From Ancylomarina salipaludis (lineage in GTDB: Bacteria; Bacteroidota; Bacteroidia; Bacteroidales; Marinifilaceae), in assembly GCF_004122035.1 (NCBI RefSeq), contig NZ_SAXA01000017.1, forward strand, positions 1 to 64,000: 64,000 bases of DNA, written 5' to 3'. A model generated the notes under the pieces. The model was not told the origin of the DNA. It did no database searches and saw only the letters and a program-made list of their open reading frames with translations. Position numbers and translations under genes: made by a program. This document shows, in pieces, positions 1 through 10,735 of the stretch (position 1 is its first letter; every line of letters begins with the position of its first letter).

Positions 1-171
1 GGTACAATACATGTAGAAGACATTCTTCTTTAAATTATTTATCTCCTTTAGAATATGGAAGGCTATTAAATAATGACAAGAGAGCGGCATGACTTAACTT
101 ATTGTCCACATTTTTGTTGCAAGTCCAGTCCAAATATTATTAATTCATAACTCTTAATTCATAATTGAATA
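1..171. other. Left-edge non-coding stretch
   Basis: No reading frame of note is seen here. Positions 140-169 hold an AT-rich direct repeat based on TTAATTCATAA, repeated twice, just downstream of the minus-strand comM/yifB gene. Similar AT-rich text recurs at about 60066-60170. No hairpin followed by a U-tract is visible, so the terminator of the neighbouring gene is not evident. Confidence 0.4.
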
Positions 172-1710
172 TCACCCTCCCCAACCATCGCGATCGAGAC
201 TGCGATACTGAATGGCCTCAGACAGATGATCTGTTTCAATATTTTCGGAGCCAGCTAAATCGGCTATTGTTCGGGAGACCTTCAAAATTCTGTCGTAAGC
301 CCTGGCTGATAGACCCACTTTTTCCATAGCAATCTTCAACAGATTCATCCCTTCTTTATTGGGACGGCAATATTTTCGTAAAAGCCGTGAACTCATCATT
401 GCATTACAATACACTCCCTCTTCATCGGCAAAACGAGCCGATTGAATCTCACGTGCCGCCTCAACTCTTGCTCTAATATCCGCTGATTTTTCAGATAAAC
501 GGTCTTCTGAGATTTTATCAAATGAAACCGGAGTCACCTCGATGTGAATATCAATCCGATCGAGAAGTGGTCCAGAAATTCGGCTCAAATATTTTTGAAC
601 CATACCTGGTGGACACAAACAATCTTTCTCAGGATGATTATAAAAACCACAAGGACATGGATTCATCGACGAAATCAGCATGGTACTTGCCGGATAATCA
701 ACCGTAAATTTAGCCCGTGATATAGTTATCGTCCTGTCCTCCAAAGGTTGTCGCATCACTTCAAGGACAGTTCGTTTAAATTCGGGCAATTCGTCCAGAA
801 AAAGCACACCATTGTGAGATAAGGAAATTTCACCGGGCTGAGGAATAGTGCCGCCCCCTACCAGTGCAACATCAGAAATGGTATGATGCGGGCTGCGGAA
901 AGGGCGCTTGGTCATCAAACCACTTTCTTTTTCCAACGTTCCGGCTACCGAATGAATCTTAGTTGTTTCTAGAGCCTCTTGCAAACTCAAAGGTGGTAAT
1001 ATACCCGGTATGCGTTTTGCCAACATGGTTTTACCTGAACCTGGAGGACCTATCATGATGATATTATGTCCGCCGGCAGCTGCAATCTCAAGAGCTCGCT
1101 TGACGTTTTCCTGACCTTTGACATCAGCAAAATCGTGTTCAAAATGATTCAAATGGGAATAAAACTCCGCTCGGGTATCAACCTCAGTAATAAGCAACTC
1201 AGCATCCCCATTAAAGAAATCAATCAGCTCCTTAATATTTTCGATACCATAAACCTTTAAATTATTAACAACAGCAGCTTCTCTTGCATTTTCCTTGGGT
1301 AGAATTAAACCTTCAAATCCTTCTTCTCTGGCTTTAATCGCCATGGGTAAAACCCCTTTTATAGGGACCAAACTACCATCAAGCGAAAGTTCCCCCATAA
1401 TCACATACTTCTGCAAATCGGGACATTTAATTTGTTCCGTAGCCGTCAGAATCCCAATAGCCAAAGGCAAATCATAAGCCGATCCTTCCTTGCGAATATC
1501 AGCAGGAGCCATATTGATAATAATCTTTTTCCCGGGAATTTTATATCCCACTTCCCTAAGAGCAGAATCAATCCGTTGCTGACTTTCTTTCACGGCATTA
1601 TCAGGCAAACCCACCAAACTAAAACGAACACCGTTAAAAACATTCACTTCTATTGTAATGGTCGTAGCATGTATGCCATATACAGCACTCCCATAGGTCT
1701 TGATGAGCAT
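172..1710 (-). CDS. yifB: YifB/ComM family Mg-chelatase-like AAA+ ATPase
   Basis: A 512-residue protein of the usual family length. Residues 1-170 form the Lon-protease-like/ChlI N-terminal domain. A Walker A motif (GPPGSGKT) follows in the middle, then the Mg-chelatase ATPase core with the [15 protein letters not shown] region and a C-terminal ChlI domain. ComM of naturally competent bacteria is a hexameric helicase that promotes branch migration during integration of transformed DNA. Outside competent species the role is less clear, so the biological process here is inferred. It starts with ATG and stands alone, divergent from thyA across 249 bp. Confidence 0.93.
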   Translation of the reverse strand: MLIKTYGSAVYGIHATTITIEVNVFNGVRFSLVGLPDNAVKESQQRIDSALREVGYKIPGKKIIINMAPADIRKEGSAYDLPLAIGILTATEQIKCPDLQKYVIMGELSLDGSLVPIKGVLPMAIKAREEGFEGLILPKENAREAAVVNNLKVYGIENIKELIDFFNGDAELLITEVDTRAEFYSHLNHFEHDFADVKGQENVKRALEIAAAGGHNIIMIGPPGSGKTMLAKRIPGILPPLSLQEALETTKIHSVAGTLEKESGLMTKRPFRSPHHTISDVALVGGGTIPQPGEISLSHNGVLFLDELPEFKRTVLEVMRQPLEDRTITISRAKFTVDYPASTMLISSMNPCPCGFYNHPEKDCLCPPGMVQKYLSRISGPLLDRIDIHIEVTPVSFDKISEDRLSEKSADIRARVEAAREIQSARFADEEGVYCNAMMSSRLLRKYCRPNKEGMNLLKIAMEKVGLSARAYDRILKVSRTIADLAGSENIETDHLSEAIQYRSLDRDGWGG

Positions 1711-1959
1711 AGTAGCTTATTTTTAGTGTATTAAGAAATACAATGAGACTTTAATTTAATAATTTATGTTGAGTTTAATACCAAATAATTTAGATATTTG
1801 TCATTTTTCAAATACATTATATCCCTCTTATTGATGAATAGATAAAGTTTTCAACAGACTTGTTAATAAGTTGAATCTCGAAATATTTCTATCAGTGAAA
1901 CATTCTTTCAATGGAAAGTTTAACTTTAAACTAATTTTCAAAAGTAAATGTGAACAACT

Positions 1960-2754
1960 ATGCGCCAATATCTCGATTTGCTAAAAAGAGTAACTCAAGA
2001 AGGTAACCAAAAAGGAGATCGAACAGGAACCGGAACCATCAGTATTTTCGGACATCAGATGCGATTCGACTTAGCAGAAGGCTTTCCTGTGTTGACAACC
2101 AAAAAGCTTCATCTAAAATCAATTATTCACGAACTGTTATGGTTTTTGAATGGCGACACGAATGTCAAATACCTACAGGATAATGGTGTGAAAATCTGGA
2201 ATGAATGGGCTGATGAAAAGGGTGATTTGGGACACGTTTATGGCTACCAATGGCGTTCGTGGCCTAAAGCAAATGGCGAACATATCGATCAGATTTCTCA
2301 ATTGGTAAATGACATTAAAACGAATCCAAACTCTCGACGATTAATCGTGAGTGCCTGGAATGTTGCCGATATTGAAAATATGGCTTTACCCCCATGTCAT
2401 GCCCTATTTCAATTTTACGTAGCTAATGGCAAACTATCGTGTCAGTTGTATCAACGGAGCGCCGATATCTTTCTGGGTGTTCCATTTAATATCGCATCCT
2501 ATGCCTTGCTGACTATGATAATGGCTCAGGTTTGTGATTTAGAACCGGGTGATTTTATCCACACTTTAGGCGATGCACATATTTACAACAACCATTTAGA
2601 ACAAGTTGATTTGCAATTGACTCGTAAGCCTAAAAAGCTACCGCAAATGAAAATCAATCCTGATGTAAAAAATATTTTTGATTTCAAATATGAGGATTTC
2701 AGTCTTGAAAACTACGAGGCCGATCCGCACATCAAGGGAGCGATTTCCATTTAA
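1960..2754 (+). CDS. thyA: Thymidylate synthase
   Basis: A 264-residue protein, the exact length of compact bacterial ThyA. It converts dUMP and 5,10-methylene-tetrahydrofolate to dTMP and dihydrofolate. The catalytic cysteine is C146 in the [11 protein letters not shown] motif, and the folate/dUMP signature around RRLIVSAWN (about 127-134) is intact. The gene begins with ATG in the window's typical weak-RBS context. The dihydrofolate reductase gene follows after 47 bp, so the pair forms a folate-cycling operon: FolA regenerates the tetrahydrofolate that ThyA consumes. Confidence 0.98.
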   Translation: MRQYLDLLKRVTQEGNQKGDRTGTGTISIFGHQMRFDLAEGFPVLTTKKLHLKSIIHELLWFLNGDTNVKYLQDNGVKIWNEWADEKGDLGHVYGYQWRSWPKANGEHIDQISQLVNDIKTNPNSRRLIVSAWNVADIENMALPPCHALFQFYVANGKLSCQLYQRSADIFLGVPFNIASYALLTMIMAQVCDLEPGDFIHTLGDAHIYNNHLEQVDLQLTRKPKKLPQMKINPDVKNIFDFKYEDFSLENYEADPHIKGAISI

Positions 2755-2801
2755 TATCGGATAAATAACAACGAAATTATATTCACTAATATATTCCTAT
2801 C

Positions 2802-3287
2802 ATGTCTCTATCTATCATAGTAGCAGCTTCTCAAAACAATGTTATTGGAAAAGACAATCAACTGATATGGCGTTTATCTGCCGATCTGAAACGATTCAAG
2901 GCTTTGACAACTGGACACCATATTATTATGGGGCGTAAAACATTCGATTCAATAGGGAAACCCCTTCCAAATCGTACCTCAATTATTATTACCCGTCAAG
3001 CGGATTATGAGGCAGAAGGTTGTATAGTGGTAAACTCGTTGGAAGATGCTTTGGCTAAAGTTCCTGCAGATGAGGAAGCTTTTATCATTGGTGGTGGAAC
3101 CATTTATAAAGAAGCCATTGATAAAGCTGATAAATTGTATCTAACACGAGTACACAGCAAATTTGATGGGGATACATTCTTCCCCGAAATTGATGCTAAA
3201 GTCTGGAATAGTATCAAACGTGAAGATCATATGCCGGATGCTAAAAATGAATATGCCTATTCATTTATTGACTACGAGAGAAAATAG
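2802..3287 (+). CDS. folA: Dihydrofolate reductase
   Basis: A 161-residue type I dihydrofolate reductase that reduces dihydrofolate to tetrahydrofolate with NADPH. The N-terminal strand (SIIVAASQNNVIG), the substrate-loop LIWRLSADLKRFK with its acidic/tryptophan context, the GRKTFDSIGKPLPNR cofactor motif and the IIGGGTIY motif are all present and in order. It lies 47 bp behind thyA on the same strand, so the two are very likely co-transcribed. The operon ends at a strong hairpin shared with the convergent clpX gene. Confidence 0.97.
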   Translation: MSLSIIVAASQNNVIGKDNQLIWRLSADLKRFKALTTGHHIIMGRKTFDSIGKPLPNRTSIIITRQADYEAEGCIVVNSLEDALAKVPADEEAFIIGGGTIYKEAIDKADKLYLTRVHSKFDGDTFFPEIDAKVWNSIKREDHMPDAKNEYAYSFIDYERK

Positions 3288-3309
3288 AAACGAAAAAATA
3301 TAATAAAAA

Positions 3310-3342
3310 CAAAAGTCTGGTGATTCACCAGACTTTTGTTTT
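3310..3342. terminator. Bidirectional terminator between folA and clpX
   Basis: A near-perfect inverted repeat (arms CAAAAGTCTGGTGA and TCACCAGACTTTTG) is flanked by A-runs on the left and T-runs on the right. It sits between the convergent folA and clpX stop codons, so it can serve both strands. Confidence 0.9.
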
Positions 3343-3357
3343 ATATAGAAAACTAAT

Positions 3358-4572
3358 TTAAGCTATTCTCAAATGCTTCATATTGGTCTTTTCCAATTTT
3401 GCAGAAGCATATTTTGCATCGATTGTCACAGACTTTTCCTCAGAAGTTGGCAATTCGAACATGGCATCAATCATGATAGCCTCGCAAATCGAACGTAAAC
3501 CACGGGCTCCAAGCTTATATTCGATGGCTTTATCAACGATATATTCTAAAGCACTTTCATCAAAAGTCAATTCAATATTATCGATTTTGAACAACTTGCT
3601 GTATTGCTTAATGATTGAGTTTTTAGGCTCAGTCAGAATATTTCGAAGGGCTTCACGATCAAGTGGCTCCAAATAAGTTAAAACCGGTAAACGACCAATA
3701 ATCTCAGGTATCAATCCGAAAGATTTTAAATCCTGAGGAGCAATATATTGTAAGAAATTTTCCTGATCGATTTTCTCAGCCTGCTTACTTGCATTAAAAC
3801 CAACTACAGATGTATTTAAACGCTGTGCAATTTTACGCTGAATCCCATCAAAAGCACCTCCACAAATGAAAAGAACATTCTTCGTGTTAACTGGTATCAT
3901 TTTCTGATCGGGATGTTTACGACCGCCTTGTGGTGGAACATTGATAATAGATCCTTCAAGCAATTTCAACAAACCTTGCTGAACACCCTCACCTGAAACA
4001 TCACGGGTGATTGAAGGGTTATCGCTTTTACGTGCAATTTTATCAATCTCATCAATAAATACAATGCCTTTTTCAGCAGCCTCAACATCGTAATCAGAAG
4101 CTTGCAATAGTCGAGTTAAAATCGATTCGATATCCTCTCCTACGTATCCTGCTTCAGTTAATACTGTTGCATCTACAATCGTGAAAGGCACATGTAGCAT
4201 TTTAGCAATCGTTCTTGCCAAAAGTGTTTTACCTGTTCCGGTTTCACCAACCAAAATGATATTCGATTTTTCGATCTCTATTTCCTCATCGTCTTGTTCC
4301 TGAAGCAATCTTTTATAGTGATTGTATACGGCAACAGACAGGTATTTTTTTGCATCATCCTGACCAATAACATACTGATCGAGAAACGCTTTTATCTCAG
4401 TAGGTTTCAACAATTGAACCTCTTTCAGGTTAAGGTCAGAATTAATTTTTGATTCTTCCTTAATGATCTCATGAGCTTGGTCGATACAACTATCGCAAAT
4501 GTGACCACTGATTCCCGCAATTAAAAGATTGGTATCTTTTTTATCTCGCCCACAAAATGAACATTTATCCAT
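3358..4572 (-). CDS. clpX: ATP-dependent Clp protease ATP-binding subunit ClpX
   Basis: A 404-residue AAA+ unfoldase that recognises substrates and feeds them to ClpP. The N-terminal zinc-binding domain has four cysteines at C4, C7, C26 and C29. The Walker A motif (GETGTGKT), Walker B (FIDEIDK) and sensor-2 region (GARGLR) follow in order. The acidic stretch QDDEEIEIE within the ATPase domain is typical of Bacteroidota ClpX. It follows clpP on the same strand with a 178-bp gap that contains a long hairpin and no clear promoter, so expression relative to clpP may be tuned after transcription. Confidence 0.97.
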   Translation of the reverse strand: MDKCSFCGRDKKDTNLLIAGISGHICDSCIDQAHEIIKEESKINSDLNLKEVQLLKPTEIKAFLDQYVIGQDDAKKYLSVAVYNHYKRLLQEQDDEEIEIEKSNIILVGETGTGKTLLARTIAKMLHVPFTIVDATVLTEAGYVGEDIESILTRLLQASDYDVEAAEKGIVFIDEIDKIARKSDNPSITRDVSGEGVQQGLLKLLEGSIINVPPQGGRKHPDQKMIPVNTKNVLFICGGAFDGIQRKIAQRLNTSVVGFNASKQAEKIDQENFLQYIAPQDLKSFGLIPEIIGRLPVLTYLEPLDREALRNILTEPKNSIIKQYSKLFKIDNIELTFDESALEYIVDKAIEYKLGARGLRSICEAIMIDAMFELPTSEEKSVTIDAKYASAKLEKTNMKHLRIA

Positions 4573-4684
4573 AAGTAAAATATAGTCTTTTAGCTTGCCG
4601 ATGTCAGTTCATAACATCATTAAACCATGTTGTTTACAATTAAATAGGTCTCTGTATTTTCAAAATACAATATCCTCTTATATT

Positions 4685-4727
4685 AGAAATGCAAAGTTAA
4701 GCATTTTAAGCTTAACTCTGCATTTCT
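4685..4727 (-). other. Intercistronic hairpin between clpP and clpX
   Basis: Arms AGAAATGCA+AGTTAAGC (4685-4702) and GCTTAACT+TGCATTTCT (4710-4727) pair over 17 bp with a single A/C mismatch and a 7-nt loop. No T-run follows on the minus strand, so it is not a standard intrinsic terminator. It may be a partial terminator, an mRNA stabiliser or a processing site between clpP and clpX. Confidence 0.6.
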
Positions 4728-4750
4728 CAAACTTTTATGATTTTCAAGCC

Positions 4751-5431
4751 TTATTTCTTTGGCTCTCTCAACAATACTTCGTCAATCATACCATATTCCT
4801 TGGCTTCCTGAGCAGTCATCCAATAGTCACGATCTGAATTCTTTTCAACCGTCTCAAAAGGCATACCTGAATGATCAGAAATAATGGTGTAAAGCTCTTT
4901 TTTCAACTTCATAATCTCACGAGCCGTAATTTCAATATCAGAAGCCTGGCCTTGTGCGCCACCCATGGGTTGGTGAATCATCACACGAGAATGTTTCAAA
5001 GCTGAACGCTTACCTTTTTCTCCGGCAGTTAACAAAACAGCTCCCATTGAAGCAGCCATCCCTGTACAAATAGTTGCGATATCGCAATTGATATACTGCA
5101 TGGTATCGTAAATTCCTAAGCCAGCATGAACAGAACCTCCAGGGGTATTGAAATAGATTTGAATATCCTTAGATGGATCAGTCGACTCCAGGAATAAAAG
5201 CTGAGCCATAATAATATTAGCCACATAATCATCGATAGGCACACCCAAAAAGATGATTCTATCCATCATCAAACGCGAAAACACATCCATAGATGCAATA
5301 TTCAACTGACGCTCCTCAATAATTGTAGGAGAAATATATGAATTACTAATAGAGGTGTATCGATCTAAATTAAGACTACTAATGCCTCTATGCTTAGTTG
5401 CAAATTTTTTAAATTCGTCTTGTGGTATCAT
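4751..5431 (-). CDS. clpP: ATP-dependent Clp protease proteolytic subunit
   Basis: The serine peptidase subunit that forms the double-ring chamber served by ClpX. From the ATG at 5431 it is 226 residues. An upstream in-frame TTG at 5476 would add 15 residues, but the ATG start matches Bacteroidota ClpP better. The catalytic serine is S128 in GMAASMG, the histidine is H153 in MIHQP, and the aspartate is probably D202 in the DRDYWM region. The N-terminus is somewhat long compared with E. coli, as is usual in this phylum. It lies between tig and clpX on the same strand. Confidence 0.96.
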   Translation of the reverse strand: MIPQDEFKKFATKHRGISSLNLDRYTSISNSYISPTIIEERQLNIASMDVFSRLMMDRIIFLGVPIDDYVANIIMAQLLFLESTDPSKDIQIYFNTPGGSVHAGLGIYDTMQYINCDIATICTGMAASMGAVLLTAGEKGKRSALKHSRVMIHQPMGGAQGQASDIEITAREIMKLKKELYTIISDHSGMPFETVEKNSDRDYWMTAQEAKEYGMIDEVLLREPKK

Positions 5432-5575
5432 AGGATGAATATATTTATTTGAGCTTTGCCTGGAATATCTTCCCAAACAAAAGACTATAATGGGATATAC
5501 AAATTCAACATTTAAGTTTAGCTAAAATAACGAAAAAAAATGCTTCTTGTACATCTGCTTTGCAAAATACTGAAT

Positions 5576-5605
5576 AAAAAACAACCACGCCCTAATGAGC
5601 GTGGT
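5576..5605 (-). terminator. Terminator of tig
   Basis: On the minus strand the arms ACCACGC and GCGTGGT (5584-5605) are followed by a T-rich run. This lies directly after the tig stop codon and separates tig from clpP. Confidence 0.8.
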
Positions 5606-5630
5606 CGAAATATATTTATTCTATAAATGC

Positions 5631-6980
5631 TTATTCAAACATTTTATTGAATTCTTCTGTAGAAACTTCTTTGTCTTCTACCTTAATTGTTTCTTTAAGA
5701 TACTCAACAACTTTGTCGTCTAACTTACGATCCCAGATTTTTCTAGCCTCGTCTTTGTGTTCCAACATTTGCTTAGCATAGTTGGTTAAGTATTCTTCAG
5801 GTACTTCCATCATACCATACTGCTGGAATTGCATTAAAGCTTGTTTCTTAGCAAACTCAACAACTTCTTCTTCGTTAACCTTAAGATCGTTGTCTTTTAC
5901 TAATTTGTCTTTAATCAACTGCCATCTGATATCATCAGAATAGTTTTCAAAATCAGTATCTACTTGCTCAGCAGTTAGGTCTTTGTTTGTTGCAATAATC
6001 CAACGCTTCAAGAATTCAACTGGCAATTCAATCTTAGCTTTCTTAACTAATTTATCTTTAGCATCGATAAGGAATTTATAATCACTATCGTTTACCAATT
6101 GAGCTTCGATATCCGCTTTAATTTGATTTCTGAATTCTTCTTCAGAAGCAACTTTTCCTTCACCGAATACTTTATCGAATAATTCTTGATTGATTCCTGC
6201 AGGTACAAACTTAGAAATATTTGTAATTGTGTATTGGAAATCAGATTCAAGAGTTTCAGCCATCTCAGGAGCGATACCCAACATAGAAGCTAAATCAGTT
6301 CTGTTAGGGAATGCCTTAGCAGGATTGAAAGTAATAATCTGGTTTTTGTTAGCACCTACAAATTTTGCTTTAGACTCTTCGTCTTTCATATATTCCAATG
6401 AAATAGCAACATCTTCGCTTACGATACCATCTTCAACAAGATTTCCTTCAGCATCAAGTTGAGCGAAATTTCCTTTAAGGATTTCTTTATCTTCAACAAC
6501 TTCAGCTTCTTCGTTAGAACCAAAACGACGAGCGTGCATGTCTACACCATTCTGAATCATCTTCTCATCAACAGTAATTTTATAGAAGTTGATTTTATCT
6601 CTTTTGCTTAGGTTTAGAGCATACTCAGGAGCCATAGCAATATCAAATACGAATTCGAAATCAGTATCATTCTCCCAATCGATATCTTTTTGTTCAGTCT
6701 CATTTGGAAGAGGCTCACCTAGGATATCCAACTTGTTTTCCTCGATATACTTGTATAGCTCACGACCTAGAATTTTATTTACTTCATCAGCTAAAACAGG
6801 AGTACCATACATTTTCTTAATCAAACCCATTGGCACTTTACCAGGACGGAAACCATCAATACTTGCTTTTCTACGATGGTCCTTAAGCACAGAGTCAACT
6901 TGACTCGCATAATCTTCCTTTACTAACTGTAACTTAATTACAGCATTCAAATCATCAGTGTTGGTTCTTGTGATATTCAT
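5631..6980 (-). CDS. tig: Trigger factor
   Basis: A 449-residue ribosome-associated chaperone that holds nascent chains as they leave the exit tunnel. The N-terminal ribosome-binding domain contains the GFRPGKVP motif (about residues 44-51; the family signature is GFRxGKxP). A divergent peptidyl-prolyl isomerase-like middle segment and a charged helical C-terminal arm region follow. The FKBP part is degenerate, as is common in Bacteroidota. It starts with ATG. The tig-clpP-clpX order is conserved widely and links folding with degradation. A terminator follows, so clpP probably has its own promoter. Confidence 0.95.
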   Translation of the reverse strand: MNITRTNTDDLNAVIKLQLVKEDYASQVDSVLKDHRRKASIDGFRPGKVPMGLIKKMYGTPVLADEVNKILGRELYKYIEENKLDILGEPLPNETEQKDIDWENDTDFEFVFDIAMAPEYALNLSKRDKINFYKITVDEKMIQNGVDMHARRFGSNEEAEVVEDKEILKGNFAQLDAEGNLVEDGIVSEDVAISLEYMKDEESKAKFVGANKNQIITFNPAKAFPNRTDLASMLGIAPEMAETLESDFQYTITNISKFVPAGINQELFDKVFGEGKVASEEEFRNQIKADIEAQLVNDSDYKFLIDAKDKLVKKAKIELPVEFLKRWIIATNKDLTAEQVDTDFENYSDDIRWQLIKDKLVKDNDLKVNEEEVVEFAKKQALMQFQQYGMMEVPEEYLTNYAKQMLEHKDEARKIWDRKLDDKVVEYLKETIKVEDKEVSTEEFNKMFE

Positions 6981-7018
6981 TTTTTAGCTATTAGAATGAT
7001 AAACCCTTTGTAATTGCA

Positions 7019-7066
7019 AAAAACCGCCTCAAGCATGATGCATTCACATCTTCAGCAGGGCGGTTT
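7019..7066 (-). terminator. Terminator downstream of tRNA-Leu
   Basis: On the minus strand an AAACCGCC/GGCGGTTT stem (arms 7059-7066 and 7021-7028) encloses about 30 nt with a small inner GCAT/ATGC hairpin. It is followed by a T-run. It ends the tRNA-Leu transcript just before tig. Confidence 0.75.
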
Positions 7067-7084
7067 AAGGTTATTTCTCTGTAG

Positions 7085-7166
7085 TGCGGATGAAGGGACT
7101 CGAACCCCCACGCCTTACGGCACTAGATCCTAAGTCTAGCGCGGCTACCAATTACGCCACATCCGC
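7085..7166 (-). tRNA. tRNA-Leu (anticodon TAG)
   Basis: An 82-nt cloverleaf read on the minus strand. The acceptor stem is GCGGATG/CATCCGC with discriminator A. The anticodon stem CTAGA/TCTAG encloses loop CTTAGGA with anticodon TAG. A long class II variable arm is present, and the T-loop GTTCGAGTC is intact. No CCA is encoded. The gene sits between lptB and tig with its own terminator. Confidence 0.97.
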
Positions 7167-7316
7167 GGGTTAATTGCGGTGCAAATATAAATCTCTTTTT
7201 TTATTTGTGCAATAGTATTTTTCAAAAAAACTAATATTTTTTCACTTATCTTTTTTAAGTCATTAAATATCAAACAAACATCTCCAAAAACAAATCGAGA
7301 TAAGTCTCAATAAAGT

Positions 7317-8048
7317 TTATTTCGATCGCCTTAATTCAAAATTCTTACCTAAATAAACACGACGAACATCTTCGTCTGCTGCCAACTCTTCAGCGGTACC
7401 CGATTTAAGAATATTACCTTCAAATAAAAGATAAGCTCTTTCGGTTATCGAAAGGGTCTCCTGCACGTTGTGATCGGTAATTAAAATACCAATATTCTTA
7501 TCCTTTAAAGTTCGAACTATATCCTGAATGTCCTCAACAGCAATTGGGTCAACTCCCGCAAAAGGTTCGTCCAATAAAATAAATTTGGGTTTTATCGATA
7601 AGGCTCTTGCTATTTCAGTTCTTCGTCGCTCTCCTCCGGAAAGCTGAATACCCAAACTCTTACGAATTTTCTGAAGACTGAATTCGTTCAACATTTCTTC
7701 CAAGCGCTGTTCCTGATATTCTTTGGTGAAATCAGACATTTGTAAAACAGCCTTAATATTGTCTTCAACACTCAACTTACGAAACACCGAAGCTTCCTGT
7801 GCCAAATAGCCAACACCCATCTGAGCTCTTTTGTAAACTGGCTCATTGGTAATTTCCCGTTCATCAAGATATATCCGACCGCCATTGGGCTGAATTAAAC
7901 CAACAATCATATAAAAAGATGTGGTTTTACCAGCACCGTTAGGCCCCAACAATCCAACAATCTCTCCCTGTTTCACTTCAACCGAAACACCTTTAACAAC
8001 TGTACGGCTTTTATATTTTTTTACTAAATTTTCAGCTCTTAAAATCAT
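7317..8048 (-). CDS. lptB: LPS export ABC transporter ATP-binding protein LptB
   Basis: A 243-residue ATPase that powers the LptB2FG complex extracting lipopolysaccharide from the inner membrane. Walker A is GPNGAGKTT, the ABC signature is LSGGERRR, Walker B is [13 protein letters not shown], and the switch histidine is in LITDHN. These are the LptB hallmarks, including a Q-loop near YLAQEASVF. It starts with ATG and has a good promoter box (8081-8088) about 33 bp upstream. The neighbouring kdsD gene supplies arabinose-5-phosphate for Kdo, another LPS step. Confidence 0.96.
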   Translation of the reverse strand: MILRAENLVKKYKSRTVVKGVSVEVKQGEIVGLLGPNGAGKTTSFYMIVGLIQPNGGRIYLDEREITNEPVYKRAQMGVGYLAQEASVFRKLSVEDNIKAVLQMSDFTKEYQEQRLEEMLNEFSLQKIRKSLGIQLSGGERRRTEIARALSIKPKFILLDEPFAGVDPIAVEDIQDIVRTLKDKNIGILITDHNVQETLSITERAYLLFEGNILKSGTAEELAADEDVRRVYLGKNFELRRSK

Positions 8049-8080
8049 AAGAATACTTTAGGTTTTGTCCCCGAATTTTG

Positions 8081-8088
8081 CAAATATA
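8081..8088 (-). promoter_or_regulatory. Candidate promoter -7 box of lptB
   Basis: On the minus strand TATATTTG is a perfect match to the Bacteroidota -7 consensus TAnnTTTG. It predicts a leader of about 25 nt. No clear TTTG -33 element is seen. Confidence 0.4.
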
Positions 8089-8174
8089 TGAAACAACCGG
8101 GAATAGTCTTGGGCTGATGTGTTAATATATCTTACAAGTATCTATTTTAAATCAAATATAAAGTTAAGTCAGCT

Positions 8175-10685
8175 CTAAAAAGTCATCTGAAACATGGCAC
8201 GAATACCAAACTTCTCAAAATCCTGATTGGGATTTGGTTCCAGATGGTTCAATCGCCACATGGCATCTACACGAAAAAACTTAAAAATATTCTCAACCCC
8301 AACACTAGCCTCAAAATAAGGATCAGTTACATCAGACAAGCCAACCGGAAATTTTAGAATCGCCTCACTATTGGCTAATGCGCCATTATTTTTATCAGAT
8401 AAAGTTCCCCATAAACCTTTTGCGGAAACAACGGTACGCCATTTCAATCGCTTAAATAAAGGAATACGGTTCAAAATAAATCCCTGAAAATGATGCTCCA
8501 CGGATAAACTCACATACTGATCACTTGCAAATTCAAAATAGTTCATCATATTAAACGCATAGGGATCAAAAGCATAAGTTTCGTTCCCTTCGTGAAGCGA
8601 TAATAAGGGGTATGGGACCTTTCCGAATAACTTAGAAGCAGTTGCTAAATAACGCATTTTACCCAAAGGTGGTAAATCAAGTGTATGATCCACACTTAAA
8701 TCTGCCTTAAAATATTCTTGTCCGGAACCCAGTACATTTTTCAGTCCCATCGTAAGATAAAGATTAACAATGGGCACAGGACCACCCAAATGAACTCTCT
8801 CGAATTCACCCATCACAACCTTCTCGTTTCTTGTCCACCGGGTTCTTAATTCAATTTCCGAATTCTTGATTCCTGAAATAGGCAAGTCACCATTAGGTGA
8901 AACAAATGGAACGATTGGTGTTGGTGAAATATCGCGATAACGAAATTTCAAACTGTTCATAAACCCCTGAAACCATTCTTTCTCATAATGTGCCTCAAAC
9001 TGATTAAGCATCGTCAGCTTATTATTTGGATTCCGCTTAAGCAATGAGGCTAAGATATTTCCCTCAGTAAAAGCATTGGGACTTTTCCCCAGTTGATGAA
9101 TATCGTGTTTCCACTGCATCCCAAAGGTTTCCCTCGGGAGTTTATTAATCATGTACAGAAATCCCAAACCATATTTAAATCGATTATCCTTATCTCCGTA
9201 GGCAACATGAGCGTTGTACATCACTTTCGTACTAAAATCATTCGATGTACGTCCCCCAAACATAAATCGGTTTCCTTCAATCTCATTGAATGAATAAAGC
9301 TTATAATAAGGTCCGTATTCAAAGTTCCCTTTTGTATAATAGCCCGTCACAAAAGTTTGAATAATATCGATGATATTCTTGTAGAGCGGAACATTCTGAA
9401 TGGAGTCGACCATAGAATAAATTCCCGATTCACGCTTGGAAAGCTTAAATGGACGAGCGTCATCCCAATACGAAGCCTGCTTTCCCAATGCATCATCATT
9501 TACGATAACATTATTCTCCAGCTTCACAATTTCTTTACGAATCGGCTCATTCAATTTCACTTTGCGATAAGAGATTGTTTTTCGTCCAAAAAATCCCATT
9601 TGTGAAGTTGAATCTCTATTGGTCAACATGAAATCGACAAATAGATTTTGCTTTTTCAAAAACCAGGTTGAATCGTTTAACTTTTGAAATTCATTGGTAC
9701 TCACCAAATCCTTAACCCAGTTGAGGTTCACATCTTTGGTGATGCGCATTTTCATATTCTCAACCGCAAAGGTCGTATCGGCTACCCAAAAATCGCCCAC
9801 AAAACAAGGCTCTAATTTTCTTTTGGGTTTAAAAGACATATGATAGCACCAATTTCCATCACGATAGGCACTATCTGTCAGGTAATATTTGTAATAACTC
9901 AAACCTCCATCTGCAATCGGACTCACAAAATTTTTATTAAACAAATCGATAAAGTTATCGTAGATGTTTATATTTTGATGCAACTGTCCCGTAAACTGGG
10001 CCAAACTTGCATTATCCTTAATCCCTGACATTTGAGACGCTTTAATAACTTCTCTCTCAAGCTTTGGTGTCTTACGATAGTAATAATCTGATAAAGATTC
10101 GGTTATAAAAACGGGGAGATAAGATTTACCTGTAACAACTGATGTATCAACATAATCGAAAACAAACTGAAACTGACGCATGATTTTTTTATTCTTAAAA
10201 TCATCGTTGATATTGTTTAAGTCCATCTCCATCTTCGTATAAGTCTCGTACTGATAGGATTCCAAACGAGATGGGTTATTTTTCTTTTTATGTGCTATGA
10301 TTTTCCTCAAAAGGATATGAGCAGGATTCTCTCCCGGTAGAATTTTAATCTCTTGCAAGGCTACTGCTTCAGAATGCAACTCAATATTTAAAGTCTGAAA
10401 AACACCCTTCTGAACAGCATACACCCTGCCCTTATACCCCACAAAAGAAACCTGCAAAGAATCTGTTGGCGTTCGGGTCTCAATAAAATAATTCCCATCA
10501 AAATCGGTAGTCGCTCCTATTGTAGTCCCCTTAAAAGAGATATTAACAAAAGGTAACGGCTCTTGAGTTTTAGCGTCAACAACCTTACCTCTCAGTTTAG
10601 TTACCTGAGAAAAAGCAGTCTGATTTATTCCTACCCCCATAAGAATAAACAGCAGTAACAATAATCCTTTAGTAATCTTTAGCAT
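8175..10685 (-). CDS. DUF5686 family outer-membrane protein with carboxypeptidase-like regulatory domain
   Basis: About 836 residues from the ATG at 10685. A TTG at 10724 would add 13 residues before the signal peptide and is less likely. A hydrophobic signal peptide (LLLLLFILMGVG) is followed by a carboxypeptidase-regulatory-like beta-sandwich (LRGKVVDAKTQEPLPFVNI) of the type that precedes many Bacteroidota outer-membrane proteins. The long remainder matches DUF5686. The C-terminus ends in an aromatic residue (FQMTF), which fits an outer-membrane beta-barrel. Its function is unknown. It lies between tatC and lptB on the same strand, which suggests an envelope role. Confidence 0.85.
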   Translation of the reverse strand: MLKITKGLLLLLFILMGVGINQTAFSQVTKLRGKVVDAKTQEPLPFVNISFKGTTIGATTDFDGNYFIETRTPTDSLQVSFVGYKGRVYAVQKGVFQTLNIELHSEAVALQEIKILPGENPAHILLRKIIAHKKKNNPSRLESYQYETYTKMEMDLNNINDDFKNKKIMRQFQFVFDYVDTSVVTGKSYLPVFITESLSDYYYRKTPKLEREVIKASQMSGIKDNASLAQFTGQLHQNINIYDNFIDLFNKNFVSPIADGGLSYYKYYLTDSAYRDGNWCYHMSFKPKRKLEPCFVGDFWVADTTFAVENMKMRITKDVNLNWVKDLVSTNEFQKLNDSTWFLKKQNLFVDFMLTNRDSTSQMGFFGRKTISYRKVKLNEPIRKEIVKLENNVIVNDDALGKQASYWDDARPFKLSKRESGIYSMVDSIQNVPLYKNIIDIIQTFVTGYYTKGNFEYGPYYKLYSFNEIEGNRFMFGGRTSNDFSTKVMYNAHVAYGDKDNRFKYGLGFLYMINKLPRETFGMQWKHDIHQLGKSPNAFTEGNILASLLKRNPNNKLTMLNQFEAHYEKEWFQGFMNSLKFRYRDISPTPIVPFVSPNGDLPISGIKNSEIELRTRWTRNEKVVMGEFERVHLGGPVPIVNLYLTMGLKNVLGSGQEYFKADLSVDHTLDLPPLGKMRYLATASKLFGKVPYPLLSLHEGNETYAFDPYAFNMMNYFEFASDQYVSLSVEHHFQGFILNRIPLFKRLKWRTVVSAKGLWGTLSDKNNGALANSEAILKFPVGLSDVTDPYFEASVGVENIFKFFRVDAMWRLNHLEPNPNQDFEKFGIRAMFQMTF

Positions 10686-10735
10686 GCACAATTTATAAGT
10701 GAATAAGATTGACAATTCCTGCAATTTAAGAATTT

